Below, one piece after another: positions 54,940-63,922 of a stretch of DNA of 64,000 nucleotides (position 1 is its first letter; the number at the start of each line of letters is the position of its first letter). Both the position numbers and the translations under genes were made by a program. The notes beneath the pieces were generated by a model. That model saw only the letters and a list, made by a program, of their open reading frames with translations, ran no database searches and was not told where the DNA came from. Source of the stretch: Streptomyces olivoverticillatus (GTDB lineage: Bacteria; Actinomycetota; Actinomycetes; Streptomycetales; Streptomycetaceae); assembly GCF_014203555.1 (NCBI RefSeq), contig NZ_JACHJH010000003.1, forward strand, positions 1-64,000, read 5' to 3'.

Positions 54940-57021
54940 ATGGGCGCCACCGACGACGCAACCCGGCCGGAGCCGGGCCGCGCCGCGGGTGCTCCGTACG
55001 CCCCCGGCAGCCTGCTCGACGTGCTCGGCGTGGCCGCGGTGGTGCTCGACAAGGAGGGTCGGATCGTCCTGTGGTCCCCGCCCGCCCAGCGGCTCTTCGG
55101 CTGGAGCGCCGGTGAGGCGCTGGGGCAGTACGCCGCCCGGCTGCTCGTCGCCGAGGAGGACTGGGACGCGGTCCTCGAGCTCTTCGGCAAGGTGATGGCG
55201 GGCACGGAGTGGGCCGGTGTCTTCCCCGCCCGGCACAAGGACGGCAGCACCCGGTTGGTGGAATTCCGCAACATGCGGCTGGAGGACCGGCACGGCGACT
55301 TCTACGCCCTCGGCATCGCCACCGACCAGCAGGTCCTGCGCGTCGCCGAACGGGACCTCGCCCTCTCGCTCCGCCTGGTGGCCCAGTCCCCGATCGGCCT
55401 CGCCGTCATGGACCCCGAGCTGCGGTACGTCATGGTCAACCCGGCCCTGGAGCGCATCCACGGCCTGCCCGCCGAGGCCTACACCGGCCGGCACGTGCGC
55501 GACGTGCTGCCGTTCCCGGAGATCGACCGGATCGAGGCGGCCATGCTCCAGGTGCTCCGGACCGGTACCCCCTTGGTGGACCAGTTCATCGTGGGCCGCA
55601 CGAAGGCCCCCGGCGGCGAGCGGGCCCGGCTGGTCTCGTACTACCGGCTGGAGGACCCCGGCGGGCACGTGCTGGGCCTGGCCACCTCGGTCGTCGACGT
55701 CACCGACCGGCACCGCGCGGCCACCGAGGCCGAGCGCAGGCTGGCCCTGATCGCCGACGCGTCCGTACTGATCGGCACCACCCTCGACCTCGACCAGACC
55801 GCCCGGGAGCTGGCCCGGGTCGTGGTCCCCGCGCTGGCCGACGTGGCGGCCGTCGACGTCCTGGACACCGCCCTGGACGGCAGCCGCACCGCCCGGCCGG
55901 AGGACGGCCAGCCCGCGATGTTCCGTGCCCTGGCGGTCGCCTCCTCCCACGCGCCGGGCGCCGCGGAGGCGGCCCGGGCCGCCGATCCGCCCGGGGAGAT
56001 CGCCAAATACGACGCCGACCGGCTCGTCGCCCGCTGCGTCACCTCCGGCAAGCCCGTCCACCTCCCGCACGTGACCCCCGCGGACATCCCGTGCATCGCC
56101 CGCGACGCGGAGGCGGCCGAGCGGCTGGCCCGGGCGGGGCTGCACTCCTACGTCGCTGTGCCGCTGATCGCCAGGGGCGAGGTGCTCGGCGCCCTGGACC
56201 TCAAGCGCACCGGCAACCCCGAGCCCTTCGGCGACGACGACGTCGTCCTCGCCGGGGAGCTCGCCGCGCGGGCCGCGGTCTGCATCGACAACGCCCGCTG
56301 GTTCCAGCGCGAGCGCGCCACCGCCCTCACCCTCCAGCGCAATCTGCTGCCCCAGCGGCCGCAGAACCCGGTGGGCCTGGAGGTCGCCTACCGCTACCAG
56401 CCGGCCGGGGCCGGCGGCCAGGTCGGCGGCGACTGGTTCGACGTCATCCCCCAGGACGGCGCCAAGTGCGCCCTGGTCGTCGGGGACGTCATGGGCAGCG
56501 GCATCAACGCCGCCGCCGCGATGGGCCAGCTGCGCACCGCCGCCCGCACCCTCGCCGGGCTCGGCCTCGACCCCGACCAGGTCCTGCAGCACCTGGACCG
56601 CACTGCCAATGGTCTCGACCAGTCGATCGCCACCTGCGTGTACGTCGTCTACGACGCCGACTCCGCGCGCTGCTGCGTGGCCAACGCCGGCCACCTCCCG
56701 CCCGTCCTGATGTGCCCCGGCGAGCGCCCCCTCCTGCTCGACCTGCCCACCGGCGCCCCGCTGGGCGTGGGCGGCGTCCCCTTCGAGAGCGTCGCCTTCG
56801 ACCTGGCGCCGGGGGACCAGCTGGTGATGTACACCGACGGCCTGGTCGAGACCCGCGACGAGGCCATCGACGCCCGCCTGCGCGTGCTGGCCGACCTCCT
56901 CGACCGCCCCCCGCTGGGCCTGGAGGAGACCTGCGACCTGCTGCTGACCGCCCTGCGCGAGGACAACGACCAGGACGACGTGGCCCTGCTCATCGCCCGC
57001 GTCACGCCTCCGTCAGGCTGA
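54940..57021 (+). CDS. PAS-PAS-GAF-SpoIIE (PP2C) phosphatase
   Basis: 693 residues from the ATG at 54940, preceded by ggaaggagg. Domain order: PAS about 25-135 (LGVAAVVLDKEGRIVLWSPP), second PAS about 145-260 (LVAQSPIGLAVMDPELRYVM), GAF about 270-450 and a PP2C/SpoIIE phosphatase about 460-690. The metal-binding motifs GGDWFD, VVGDVMGSGINAAAAMGQL, YTDGLVETRDE and DDVALL are intact, so it should be active. Such proteins sense signals and dephosphorylate anti-anti-sigma factors. Its 3' end overlaps the convergent TetR gene by 9 bp. Confidence 0.93.
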   Translation: MGATDDATRPEPGRAAGAPYAPGSLLDVLGVAAVVLDKEGRIVLWSPPAQRLFGWSAGEALGQYAARLLVAEEDWDAVLELFGKVMAGTEWAGVFPARHKDGSTRLVEFRNMRLEDRHGDFYALGIATDQQVLRVAERDLALSLRLVAQSPIGLAVMDPELRYVMVNPALERIHGLPAEAYTGRHVRDVLPFPEIDRIEAAMLQVLRTGTPLVDQFIVGRTKAPGGERARLVSYYRLEDPGGHVLGLATSVVDVTDRHRAATEAERRLALIADASVLIGTTLDLDQTARELARVVVPALADVAAVDVLDTALDGSRTARPEDGQPAMFRALAVASSHAPGAAEAARAADPPGEIAKYDADRLVARCVTSGKPVHLPHVTPADIPCIARDAEAAERLARAGLHSYVAVPLIARGEVLGALDLKRTGNPEPFGDDDVVLAGELAARAAVCIDNARWFQRERATALTLQRNLLPQRPQNPVGLEVAYRYQPAGAGGQVGGDWFDVIPQDGAKCALVVGDVMGSGINAAAAMGQLRTAARTLAGLGLDPDQVLQHLDRTANGLDQSIATCVYVVYDADSARCCVANAGHLPPVLMCPGERPLLLDLPTGAPLGVGGVPFESVAFDLAPGDQLVMYTDGLVETRDEAIDARLRVLADLLDRPPLGLEETCDLLLTALREDNDQDDVALLIARVTPPSG

Positions 57022-57633
57022 GGCCGGGTGATCGCCGCCGGACGAGGTCGGGGAAGCCAGGGACGCCAGGTAGTCGTCAAGGAGCTCGACCTGGTGCCGG
57101 GGCGGGAACGCCGTGGGGTTGAACAGGGCCTGGACGACCAGACCGAGCACGAAGGACTGGGCGCCGGCCGCGATGCGCGCCGGGTCCCCGGCCGGCAGTT
57201 CGCCGAGCCGTTGGGCCGCGGAGACCAACTCGCCCAGCCTGACCCGGCTTTGCTCGTACTTGCGGGCGTGGTCGTCGCTCAGAGCGGGGTCGGCGAGCGC
57301 GGTGTCCCAGGAGGACACCCAGATCCGGTTGCTGTCGGTGGCCTCGGCCGTCAGCGGCAGGATGTCGAGCAGGGCGGCCCTCAGGGCGGCGAGGCCGTCC
57401 CCGGCGGCGCGCCGGGGGCGGGAGGCGGTTCGCTCCGTGAGCAGGTCGAGGGCGTACGCGACCAGGTCGCGTTTGGCGGGGAAGTAGTGGGTGAGCAGGC
57501 CGGTGGTCGCGCCGAGCTCGGCGGCGACGGCGCGCAGCGTCAGCCCGCCGAACCCGTGTGCCGCCAGCACCCGCCAGACCGCCTCGGATACATCGCGGCG
57601 ACGGGCCTCGTGATCGCCCTTGGTACGTGGCAT
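57013..57633 (-). CDS. TetR-family repressor
   Basis: 206 residues from the ATG at 57633. The N-terminal helix-turn-helix spans about residues 10-55 (VLAAHGFGGLTLRAVAAELG and TTGLLTHYFPAKRDLV). The C-terminal ligand domain is alpha-helical and not assignable to a ligand. It is divergent from a GNAT acetyltransferase, and a perfect palindrome in the 48-bp gap is its probable operator. So it likely represses itself and the acetyltransferase. Confidence 0.9.
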   Translation of the reverse strand: MPRTKGDHEARRRDVSEAVWRVLAAHGFGGLTLRAVAAELGATTGLLTHYFPAKRDLVAYALDLLTERTASRPRRAAGDGLAALRAALLDILPLTAEATDSNRIWVSSWDTALADPALSDDHARKYEQSRVRLGELVSAAQRLGELPAGDPARIAAGAQSFVLGLVVQALFNPTAFPPRHQVELLDDYLASLASPTSSGGDHPASA

Positions 57634-57638
57634 GCTGC

Positions 57639-57655
57639 TACGGTACATAACCGTA
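57639..57655. promoter_or_regulatory. TetR operator
   Basis: TACGGT-ACATA-ACCGTA: two perfect 6-bp arms around five bases, centred between the divergent TetR and GNAT start codons. Position and symmetry fit a TetR-dimer site controlling both genes. Confidence 0.75.
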
Positions 57656-57681
57656 ACGCTTGTTGTGTGAATGGGGTCATC

Positions 57682-58233
57682 ATGTTCTCCCTCCCGCTGC
57701 GGGACGACGCTCGCCTCCGTCCGCTCGAGATATGGCATGCCGAGGAGTTCGCCGCCCACATGGACCGGGCCCGCGAGCACATCCGGCCGTGGGTCGGGCC
57801 GGCGTTCGTCACCGACGACCTCGACGGGGCGCGGGGCACACTGCGCCGTTACGCCGAGCGGCAGGCCGCGGACGGTGCCCGCCTCTACGGCATCTGGCTC
57901 GACGGCATGCTGGTCGGCGGCGTGATGTTCGTGAACTTCGACGCCGCCTTCGGCTCCTGCGAGATCGGCTGCTGGCTGGAGCCGGCCGCCGAGGGCCGTG
58001 GTCTGATCACCCAGGCGTCACGCACCCTGCTGGACTGGGCCTTCACCGACCGGGGACTGCACCGCGCCGAGTGGCACTGCCGCGCCGACAACGAGCGCAG
58101 CTCCGCGGTGGCCGAGCGACTCGGCATGACGCTGGAGGGCGTGCGACGCGAGTCCTGGCCGTACGGCGGCACCAGGCACGACAAGCAGATCTGGGCGATC
58201 CTCGCCTCCGAATGGCGAGCTCATCGCCCGTGA
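57682..58233 (+). CDS. GNAT N-acetyltransferase (RimJ/RimL-like)
   Basis: 183 residues from the ATG at 57682. The layout is that of ribosomal-protein-type acetyltransferases: RPLEIWHAEEFAAHMDRARE at the N-terminus, GCWLEPAAEGRGLITQASRT for acetyl-CoA binding and NERSSAVAERLGMTLEGVRR near the C-terminus. It transfers acetyl from acetyl-CoA to an amine; the substrate is unknown. Divergent TetR control suggests induction by a small molecule, for example in detoxification. The ribosome site is weak. Confidence 0.88.
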   Translation: MFSLPLRDDARLRPLEIWHAEEFAAHMDRAREHIRPWVGPAFVTDDLDGARGTLRRYAERQAADGARLYGIWLDGMLVGGVMFVNFDAAFGSCEIGCWLEPAAEGRGLITQASRTLLDWAFTDRGLHRAEWHCRADNERSSAVAERLGMTLEGVRRESWPYGGTRHDKQIWAILASEWRAHRP

Positions 58234-58277
58234 CGTCCGTCGGCTGACAGCTGCCGCGGTGACGCAGCCGGGGCGGC

Positions 58278-58652
58278 TCAGCGCTCGCGGAAGCCGCCGA
58301 GGAAGCGGCGGAAGACGCCGCCTTCCGGGGTCAGCGGGGCGGAGGGCGGCGGAGCGGTGGGCCGTTCGCGGGCGATCGGCTGGTCGTAGTCGGCGCGGGC
58401 GATCGCGTCGACGGTCCGGTCGAGGTCGAAGTTCCCGGAGCCCCCGATGGACGGCACGAAGCCGACCAGGATTCCGTCCCGCATGACCTGCGCTTCGAGG
58501 CCAGCCGTGTCGTCGGTGTCCCAGACGGCCTCGCGGCCGTCGCGCAGGACCACGCGCACGCCCATCTGGTAGACGCCTTCGCGGGCCAGGTGGGCGTTCA
58601 CACCGCGCTCCCGCAGCGCGTCCACGACCAGGAGCGCTCGGTTCTCCTCCAT
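58278..58652 (-). CDS. Conserved hypothetical protein
   Basis: 124 residues from the ATG at 58652. The sequence begins MEENRALLVVDALRERGVNA and has a compact alpha/beta pattern up to about residue 85, followed by a proline-rich linker and a basic C-terminus (FRRFLGGFRER). It has neither a signal peptide nor membrane segments. I do not recognise the family. It is a single gene between the acetyltransferase and the IS element, with normal Streptomyces codon use. Confidence 0.7.
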   Translation of the reverse strand: MEENRALLVVDALRERGVNAHLAREGVYQMGVRVVLRDGREAVWDTDDTAGLEAQVMRDGILVGFVPSIGGSGNFDLDRTVDAIARADYDQPIARERPTAPPPSAPLTPEGGVFRRFLGGFRER

Positions 58653-58881
58653 ACGGCCACGGTAACGCCGCCGATCGTTCCGGCAATGTGAGATGCGGCG
58701 GCTGTTGAGCGGCTCAGGCTGCGGTTGTAGAGTGACGAACCGCCCTTGACCTGCACAAAAGCGGACAGTGAGCCCCGGGCTAGAGCGGTGCAGTCGGACC
58801 CCGGACCAGTTACTGAGCCTTTTCAACTCGCTGCCTGATCGGGTAAACCGAGGGGTTCGATCAATTGCGCGAGAGAACGAA

Positions 58882-58940
58882 CGAGGCTTCCTGGTAGTTG
58901 AGCAGGTTCTCACGCACAACTCGCACACCAGGAAGCCTCG
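58882..58940 (+). other. Long hairpin directly before the transposase start
   Basis: cgaggcttcctggt (58882-58895) is exactly complementary to 58927-58940, and the ATG of the transposase follows at 58941. In RNA that reads through from outside, the stem would hide the translation start, as known for other IS elements that limit transposase made from external promoters. Confidence 0.7.
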
Positions 58941-59561
58941 ATGGTTACCTATCCTGCCGCACTCGACCTGCCTCATGCACTCGTTGAGCTGGTCACGGTT
59001 GGTACCGCGTACGCGTACACGAGGGCGGTGACCGGACTGCTTGCCGATCACGCCCCCACCCTGGCCGAGGCCCTGCGCGAGGCCGCCCCGGACTACGTGC
59101 TGCTGGACGGCGCGGTCGCCGAATGCGACCAGCTCGGCGACGGCACGGCAGACTACAGCGGCAAGAAGAAACGCCACGGCGTGAACATTCAGGCCATCAC
59201 CGGCGAAGACGGCACGATCCTGTGGTTCTCCCCGGCCCTGCCCGGCCGTACGCACGACCTCACGGCGGCCCGCGAGCACGAAGTCGTCTCCACGTGCGAA
59301 GAGCTGGGCATTGCAGTCCTGGCCGACAAGGGCTATATCGGTGCCGGCGGCTCGGTCGAGACCCCGTTCAAGGCCGCCATGGGTTGCGAACTCACCGAAA
59401 AACTGAGGAGGTTCAACAAGGTCCATGCCCGGCTGCGGGCGCCGGTTGAACGGGCCTTCGCCCGGCTGAAGAGCTGGAGGATCTTCCGTCACGCTCGATG
59501 CAGCCCGAACTGGCTCTCGTCAGTCACCGCCGCCATCCTCACCCTCACGGTGCACACCTGA
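58941..59561 (+). pseudogene. IS5-family DDE transposase with N-terminal internal deletion
   Basis: 206 residues in frame. The start MVTYPAALDLPHALVELVT and the catalytic part are intact: first Asp in YVLLDGAV, second in ADKGYIG, and Glu in APVERAFARLKSWR. Compared from memory with full-length relatives of about 255 residues, some 45-50 residues are missing between LVELVT and VGTAYAYTRAV, which is the helix-turn-helix that binds the IS ends. Since the frame is kept, a shortened protein may still be made, but it should be defective in end recognition. Confidence 0.7.
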
Positions 59562-59718
59562 AAAGGCTGACTGTAAGTCTATGCCGAACAGCAGAAGTGC
59601 AAATCGCCGCGTAAAATAGACGGCCAGTTATCCGTCCGCGAAACGCGAGGCTCTTCATTCGTTCGAGAATCTGTGTCATCGGGATTCGAGTGCGACGGTT
59701 CGAACGATATGTGTGTAG

Positions 59719-59759
59719 CCTCGGGGTAGGCCCGGTGGGTTTGCAGGCCTGCCCCGAGG
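59719..59759 (-). terminator. Terminator-like hairpin after the toxin/immunity operon
   Basis: 14-bp stem with one G-T pair (cctcggggtaggcc with ggcctgccccgagg) and a 13-base loop, 50 bases past the immunity stop in the leftward direction. The surrounding 59573-59808 is AT-richer than the rest of the window and holds no other recognisable feature. Confidence 0.65.
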
Positions 59760-59808
59760 TCGAGTGGCTACAGCACGTCAAATTGCGATGACATCTCGCG
59801 AGTGCAGC

Positions 59809-60051
59809 TCAGAAAAGCTCGCTTAGCCATTCCCAATCCCCTGGGCGGGTGCGAAGATCGACAACAACCTGTTCGATGCATCCTTCTAGAGTTGAGGATT
59901 CAGCTCGGATAAACCCTTGCTCTCCCAATGCCCCTCCTGACAGTACTACCGTCCATGGTGAGCTACCCTCGGCCATCCTCTCGTCATCTATTTTGAGAAT
60001 TACAGTGACGCCGGAGCGGCCAAGTTTTTCCATGATCTGTTCGATATTCAT
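59809..60051 (-). CDS. Candidate immunity protein
   Basis: 80 residues, starting 8 bp after the stop of the large toxin-like gene and on the same strand. It begins MNIEQIMEKLGRSGVTVILK and ends acidic and aromatic (RPGDWEWLSELF). It has no signal peptide, so it would act inside the cell. The base composition is lower in GC than neighbouring genes, like the 3' end of the toxin. The position is that of immunity genes in polymorphic-toxin systems. I do not recognise a family; the role rests on position and size. Confidence 0.65.
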   Translation of the reverse strand: MNIEQIMEKLGRSGVTVILKIDDERMAEGSSPWTVVLSGGALGEQGFIRAESSTLEGCIEQVVVDLRTRPGDWEWLSELF

Positions 60052-60059
60052 TGCTGAGT

Positions 60060-63000
60060 TCAGTATCCTCTCAAGGCTCTTGCGATGTCGCCGACGCTGC
60101 GCAGCTTCCCCTCGCCGACTCTGTCGACAACGCTGCGCAGACCTTCCGAAGTCGGACCGCTCGTAATATTGTTGCGCTCCATCAGTTGCTCAGCGACTGC
60201 TTGCGCGGTTCGCTTGTTCCCATTATTGAACATGTGGGCTCCCGCGATATCTCGGATAACCACTGCAGTCTTCTCCCAGAAACTGTTGTATCGACTGATG
60301 TTAATCAGCATATTCTCAGGAGAGCCAGTTACGAGCGTTTCGCCGCCGAATCCTCGGTTGATGGCAGTGATTTCATCAGGGGTTACACCTACCTTAAATC
60401 CTCCGGTGGCCACATGGTAGGTCCTGGTTCCCTTGACAGTACCCTCAACGCCCTCGAAGATCCCTTCCCCGGCTCTGACAGCTCTCAGCTCGCCGCCGAT
60501 CGGCGGAATGACCATCGCGAGGGCGACTGTGCATTTGCCCAGCGTCGGGTTTGTGATGCAGTCCTTGATGTCGTTGAGACCGGTGACGGCCCAGACGATG
60601 TTGTTGAGCGTTGGGTCGATGACCGGGGCCTCGACGGTCCAGGGACCCGGAGCCAAGGCGCACGGCAGGAGGCCGTTCACCTCACGGTTGATCGGTGGGG
60701 CGCAGTTCCTCTTCGGCCGTTGCTCGCGCTGCTTCTTACGCAGTTCCGCGGCCTGCTTGCGTGCTGCGTCTTCTTCGTCCTGGCGCTTCTTCAGTACGTC
60801 CTTCCAGGCTGCGGCGGCGAGTTCGCTGGCTTCCTTTTCGCTCTTCCCGGCCTTCAAGGCCGAGCGGTGGGCGGCGTCTGCGTACTCGTGAGCCAAGCCA
60901 GCCGAGGTCTGGGCGTACTGCACCGAGAAGTCGGATTCTGCCGCGGAGTCTTCGGCGTCGTCCGCGTAGCGGTCCGCGGTGTCGGCGGCGTTGCGTGCCG
61001 TGATCGCGGACTGCGCAGCCTTGGCAGCGGATGTTTCGGCCTGTGACGCGGACTTGTCAGCCTGCGAGGCGTAGTCCTTGGCCTGAGTCGCGGACTTCTG
61101 GGCCTCTGCGGCGGCGGCCTGGGCCTCGTCCTTGGCCCGGCTCGCGATGGCTGCCGCCTGGGCAGCCAGCCAGCGGTTCACCTGGGCGTTTGCCTCGACG
61201 ATGGCGCCTTGGTCGAGCAGGTTCCGGAGCTGGGCGATGTGGGTCGCAGCTAACTGGTCCTTGCGTTCGGCCATGTACTGGCCGACCTGGATGAAGTTGT
61301 GGAGCTCGTCCGCGGGGCCGGCCAGGGCGATTTTCGCGGCGGCTTGCACTTCCGGTCCGCCATCGTTGACGAGCCTGGAAGCCAGGACCTGTTCGTCGTC
61401 GAGGCGCGCCGTGTACTGGCCGTTGTTGATGAAGTTGGCCATGATCTTGGCGTCCTTGCTGGCCAAGGCCACCTTGCCGGCTTCCTTCACCCCCGGTCCG
61501 CCGCTGTTGATGATCCCCGAGACGCGAACGTTGTAGTCGTCGGTCCCCGCCGTGTACTGGCCAGTGGTGTAGAAGTCCTTGATCTGCTGATTGGTACCGT
61601 TGAGTGCGACCTGAGCAGCGGCGCGGACGGATGCGTAGGAGCTCTGGCCGACGAGATCGGAGACTTGCTGTCGGATCTCGTCCTGTGCGGCCTTCTGCCA
61701 TCCCGTGCGCAGGTATTCGAGGACATCTGTGTCGGTGCCGGACAAGGCCTGGGCAGCTGCTTCTCGGAGGAAGGCGCCGCGGCTCTTCATGGCTTTGAGG
61801 GCGAGCTCACGGCCCTTGGCCGCAGTTGCCTTGGCATCGGCGTCGGGCTTGGACGCTTCCGCGGCCAGGACCACGGCGGTGTCATCCAGAATCCTTGCCT
61901 CCAGCGCCGTGCCTGCCGAGGCCACGGTGAACTTTTCCGCCCGAGCCTTGTGGGACTTTGCGCGCTCGATGGCCGCGGCCGTCCGGGTGGCGAGGTCTTG
62001 GGCCTCGGTCTTCCGCGCCATGGCGAACACTTTGTTGGCGGTGGCCATCGCCGCACTCGCGGCATCGGCGGCTTCCTTCGCCGCCGTGGCCTGCTTGGCG
62101 GACTCGGTGGCCGAATTTTTGGACTCGCCCGCATGTTTGGCCGCCTCCTCGGCAGCCGCAGCGGCCTTGTCCGCGTGCTCGGCTGCCCGATTGGCAGCGT
62201 CCCGGGCCTCGAAGGCAGCATCAGCCGAATCGTTGGCCAGTGCCTCGGCGGAATCAGCGGCGTCGTTGGCCTCCTTCGCGTGGCGGCGCGTCTCCTCGGC
62301 CGCCGCGTGGGCCTCACCGGAATGGACACCCGCCTCATCCAGGTACCGATCAGCGTCATCAGCGGCATCAGCCGCGTCATTGGCGTTGTCGGTGGCACTG
62401 CGCGATGCCTTAGCTGCGGCCGCCGCAGACTTGGATGCGTTACCGGCCTGCTGGGCTGCAAGACCCGACAACTTGGCAAGCTTCGCTGCTTCGCGTGCGC
62501 TCTTTGCGGAGTTCTTGGCGTCCTCGGCCTTGCCGGCGTTGCCGGCCGCCGCTATGGAGTCGTTGTAGGCCCGGGTCGCGGCTTCGGCGGCGGCGTTCGC
62601 CGCGCTCGCAGTCTGAGCTGCGGCAACGGCGGCGACACGAGCCGATTCCTGGGCGGCACTGGCCGCGTCGATGGCTTCCTGGGCCGCTTCGGCGGCGGCT
62701 CGGGCCGAATCAGCGGCCTGTTTTGCCTTGACCGCGGCAGTCTTCGCATCCTTCTTGGCCGCTGCGGTTTCCTTGGCCGCCGTCCGCGCGCTCTCCTTGG
62801 CCAGCTCCGAGGCCTTCACCGCGCGGTCCTTGGCGAGCTCGGCTTTCTTCGTCGCCTGCTCCGCCTGCAGACCTGCCTGCTGCGCCTGCTCGGTAAGCTG
62901 CGCGATGGACGAGTGCTCCTTGTCGCGGTTGCGGGCCACGAACAGGCCCACCTCAAGGAACTCGACGATGTCGTCGGGCGTGCCCCTGAGTGCCGCCTTA

Positions 63001-63659
63001 CCGGCTGCCTTCACATTCGGACCACCCGCGTTGATAAGCGCCGAGATCTTGACCTCGTTGTCGCTCTGACGAGCGGTGTACTGGCCGCTCTTGAGGAACG
63101 TGGTCAGGTCCTTGCTGGCTAGGGCCGCCTTGCCGGCTTCCCGGACCCCAGGACCTCCGTAGTTGATGATGCGTGAGACCTCGACTTGCTCGTCGTCCTC
63201 AAGGGGTGCCTTCCAACCGTCCTTCAGGAACGCGTGCAGGGCATCCGGCGAGTGGCTCAACAGAGCTTGCTTGGCTGCCTCGCGCACCGCTGGCCCGCCC
63301 ACGCGGACGATGCGGCTGGCATCAATGCAGTCATCGTCGTACTGGATGCCGTCCTTGGCGGCGAGGAACTTCTTGATGTCCTCGTCCGTGCCCAGCAGGG
63401 CCTGCTCGGCAGCCGCCTTGATGCCAGCACCACCGTATTTCCAGAGTTCGACAACCTGCCCGCGATCCGACAGCGGCGCCGGATCGTTTTCCGGATCATC
63501 GTCCGCAACAGCGGGGTTGGCTCCGAGGAGGCCGGGAAGGAGCAAGGCCGGTAGCAGCGCCTTTCCGACGCCGTGCAGGCCGAAGGCTCTCCTGCTGCAT
63601 CTCCCTAATCGTATGGGACGTTGTAGCGCCCCAAGGCTGGAATGTTGAAGCCATTTCAT
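60060..63659 (-). CDS. Secreted polymorphic toxin with ALF-type repeats and Doc/Fic-like C-terminus
   Basis: 1199 residues from the ATG at 63659; the frame is open further upstream but without a credible start. The signal peptide has a basic stretch, ALLPALLLPGLLG and a likely PAVA-D cleavage site. Residues about 55-240 and 640-830 hold ALF-type repeats (units such as GGPGVREAGKAALASKDLTT and FLKSGQYTAR). Between and after them are long Ala-rich coiled coils. A prepeptide-like linker with few Cys follows, then a C-terminal domain (about 1070-1199) with HMFNNGNKRTA (His1142), close to the Doc motif H-x-F-x-x-(A/G)-N-K-R of Fic/Doc toxins. Secretion plus variable toxic tip plus an adjacent small gene fits a contact-dependent or exported polymorphic toxin. 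Confidence 0.8.
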   Translation of the reverse strand: MKWLQHSSLGALQRPIRLGRCSRRAFGLHGVGKALLPALLLPGLLGANPAVADDDPENDPAPLSDRGQVVELWKYGGAGIKAAAEQALLGTDEDIKKFLAAKDGIQYDDDCIDASRIVRVGGPAVREAAKQALLSHSPDALHAFLKDGWKAPLEDDEQVEVSRIINYGGPGVREAGKAALASKDLTTFLKSGQYTARQSDNEVKISALINAGGPNVKAAGKAALRGTPDDIVEFLEVGLFVARNRDKEHSSIAQLTEQAQQAGLQAEQATKKAELAKDRAVKASELAKESARTAAKETAAAKKDAKTAAVKAKQAADSARAAAEAAQEAIDAASAAQESARVAAVAAAQTASAANAAAEAATRAYNDSIAAAGNAGKAEDAKNSAKSAREAAKLAKLSGLAAQQAGNASKSAAAAAKASRSATDNANDAADAADDADRYLDEAGVHSGEAHAAAEETRRHAKEANDAADSAEALANDSADAAFEARDAANRAAEHADKAAAAAEEAAKHAGESKNSATESAKQATAAKEAADAASAAMATANKVFAMARKTEAQDLATRTAAAIERAKSHKARAEKFTVASAGTALEARILDDTAVVLAAEASKPDADAKATAAKGRELALKAMKSRGAFLREAAAQALSGTDTDVLEYLRTGWQKAAQDEIRQQVSDLVGQSSYASVRAAAQVALNGTNQQIKDFYTTGQYTAGTDDYNVRVSGIINSGGPGVKEAGKVALASKDAKIMANFINNGQYTARLDDEQVLASRLVNDGGPEVQAAAKIALAGPADELHNFIQVGQYMAERKDQLAATHIAQLRNLLDQGAIVEANAQVNRWLAAQAAAIASRAKDEAQAAAAEAQKSATQAKDYASQADKSASQAETSAAKAAQSAITARNAADTADRYADDAEDSAAESDFSVQYAQTSAGLAHEYADAAHRSALKAGKSEKEASELAAAAWKDVLKKRQDEEDAARKQAAELRKKQREQRPKRNCAPPINREVNGLLPCALAPGPWTVEAPVIDPTLNNIVWAVTGLNDIKDCITNPTLGKCTVALAMVIPPIGGELRAVRAGEGIFEGVEGTVKGTRTYHVATGGFKVGVTPDEITAINRGFGGETLVTGSPENMLINISRYNSFWEKTAVVIRDIAGAHMFNNGNKRTAQAVAEQLMERNNITSGPTSEGLRSVVDRVGEGKLRSVGDIARALRGY

Positions 63660-63922
63660 GTAGACGGTCTCTCTGATTGGTCTGGGCTTTGGCAGACCGC
63701 ACCCAGGATGTCGAGCCGCGCAGGCGCGTGCCGTCTCCATGCAGTCGGACGGCGTATCGGCGGCCGGGAACCGAGACGTGCGGTGGGCGTGTCCGTACGC
63801 CCCATGCCATAACTGCCCCCAGCCGTAAGGATGCTGGGTGCATGCTACGCACACCGTACATGTGCTTTACTGACTGTGATCAAGGGCCTTTACAGCCCAA
63901 ATCACGCCCATGGAAGGCAACT

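Larger units (their letters stand above)
58812..59572 (+). mobile_element. IS5-type insertion sequence, internally deleted
   Basis: Terminal inverted repeats share the core agccttttca: left end actgagccttttca (58812-58825) and right end tgaaaaggctgact (59559-59572). TA dinucleotides flank both ends, suggesting a short target duplication. The single transposase gene inside lacks its N-terminal DNA-binding part, so the element is about 760 bp and probably cannot move by itself. An internal hairpin precedes the gene. Confidence 0.7.

Noticed and set aside
59573..59808. AT-richer stretch beside the IS element checked for a tRNA gene or attachment site
   Set aside because: Only a terminator-like hairpin is present; no cloverleaf, CCA end or repeated att core could be recognised.
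61299..63122. 607-codon plus-strand frame in the toxin region
   Set aside because: Antisense to the repeat-rich toxin gene; its Gly/Leu-rich repeats mirror the Ala/Lys repeats of the real gene.
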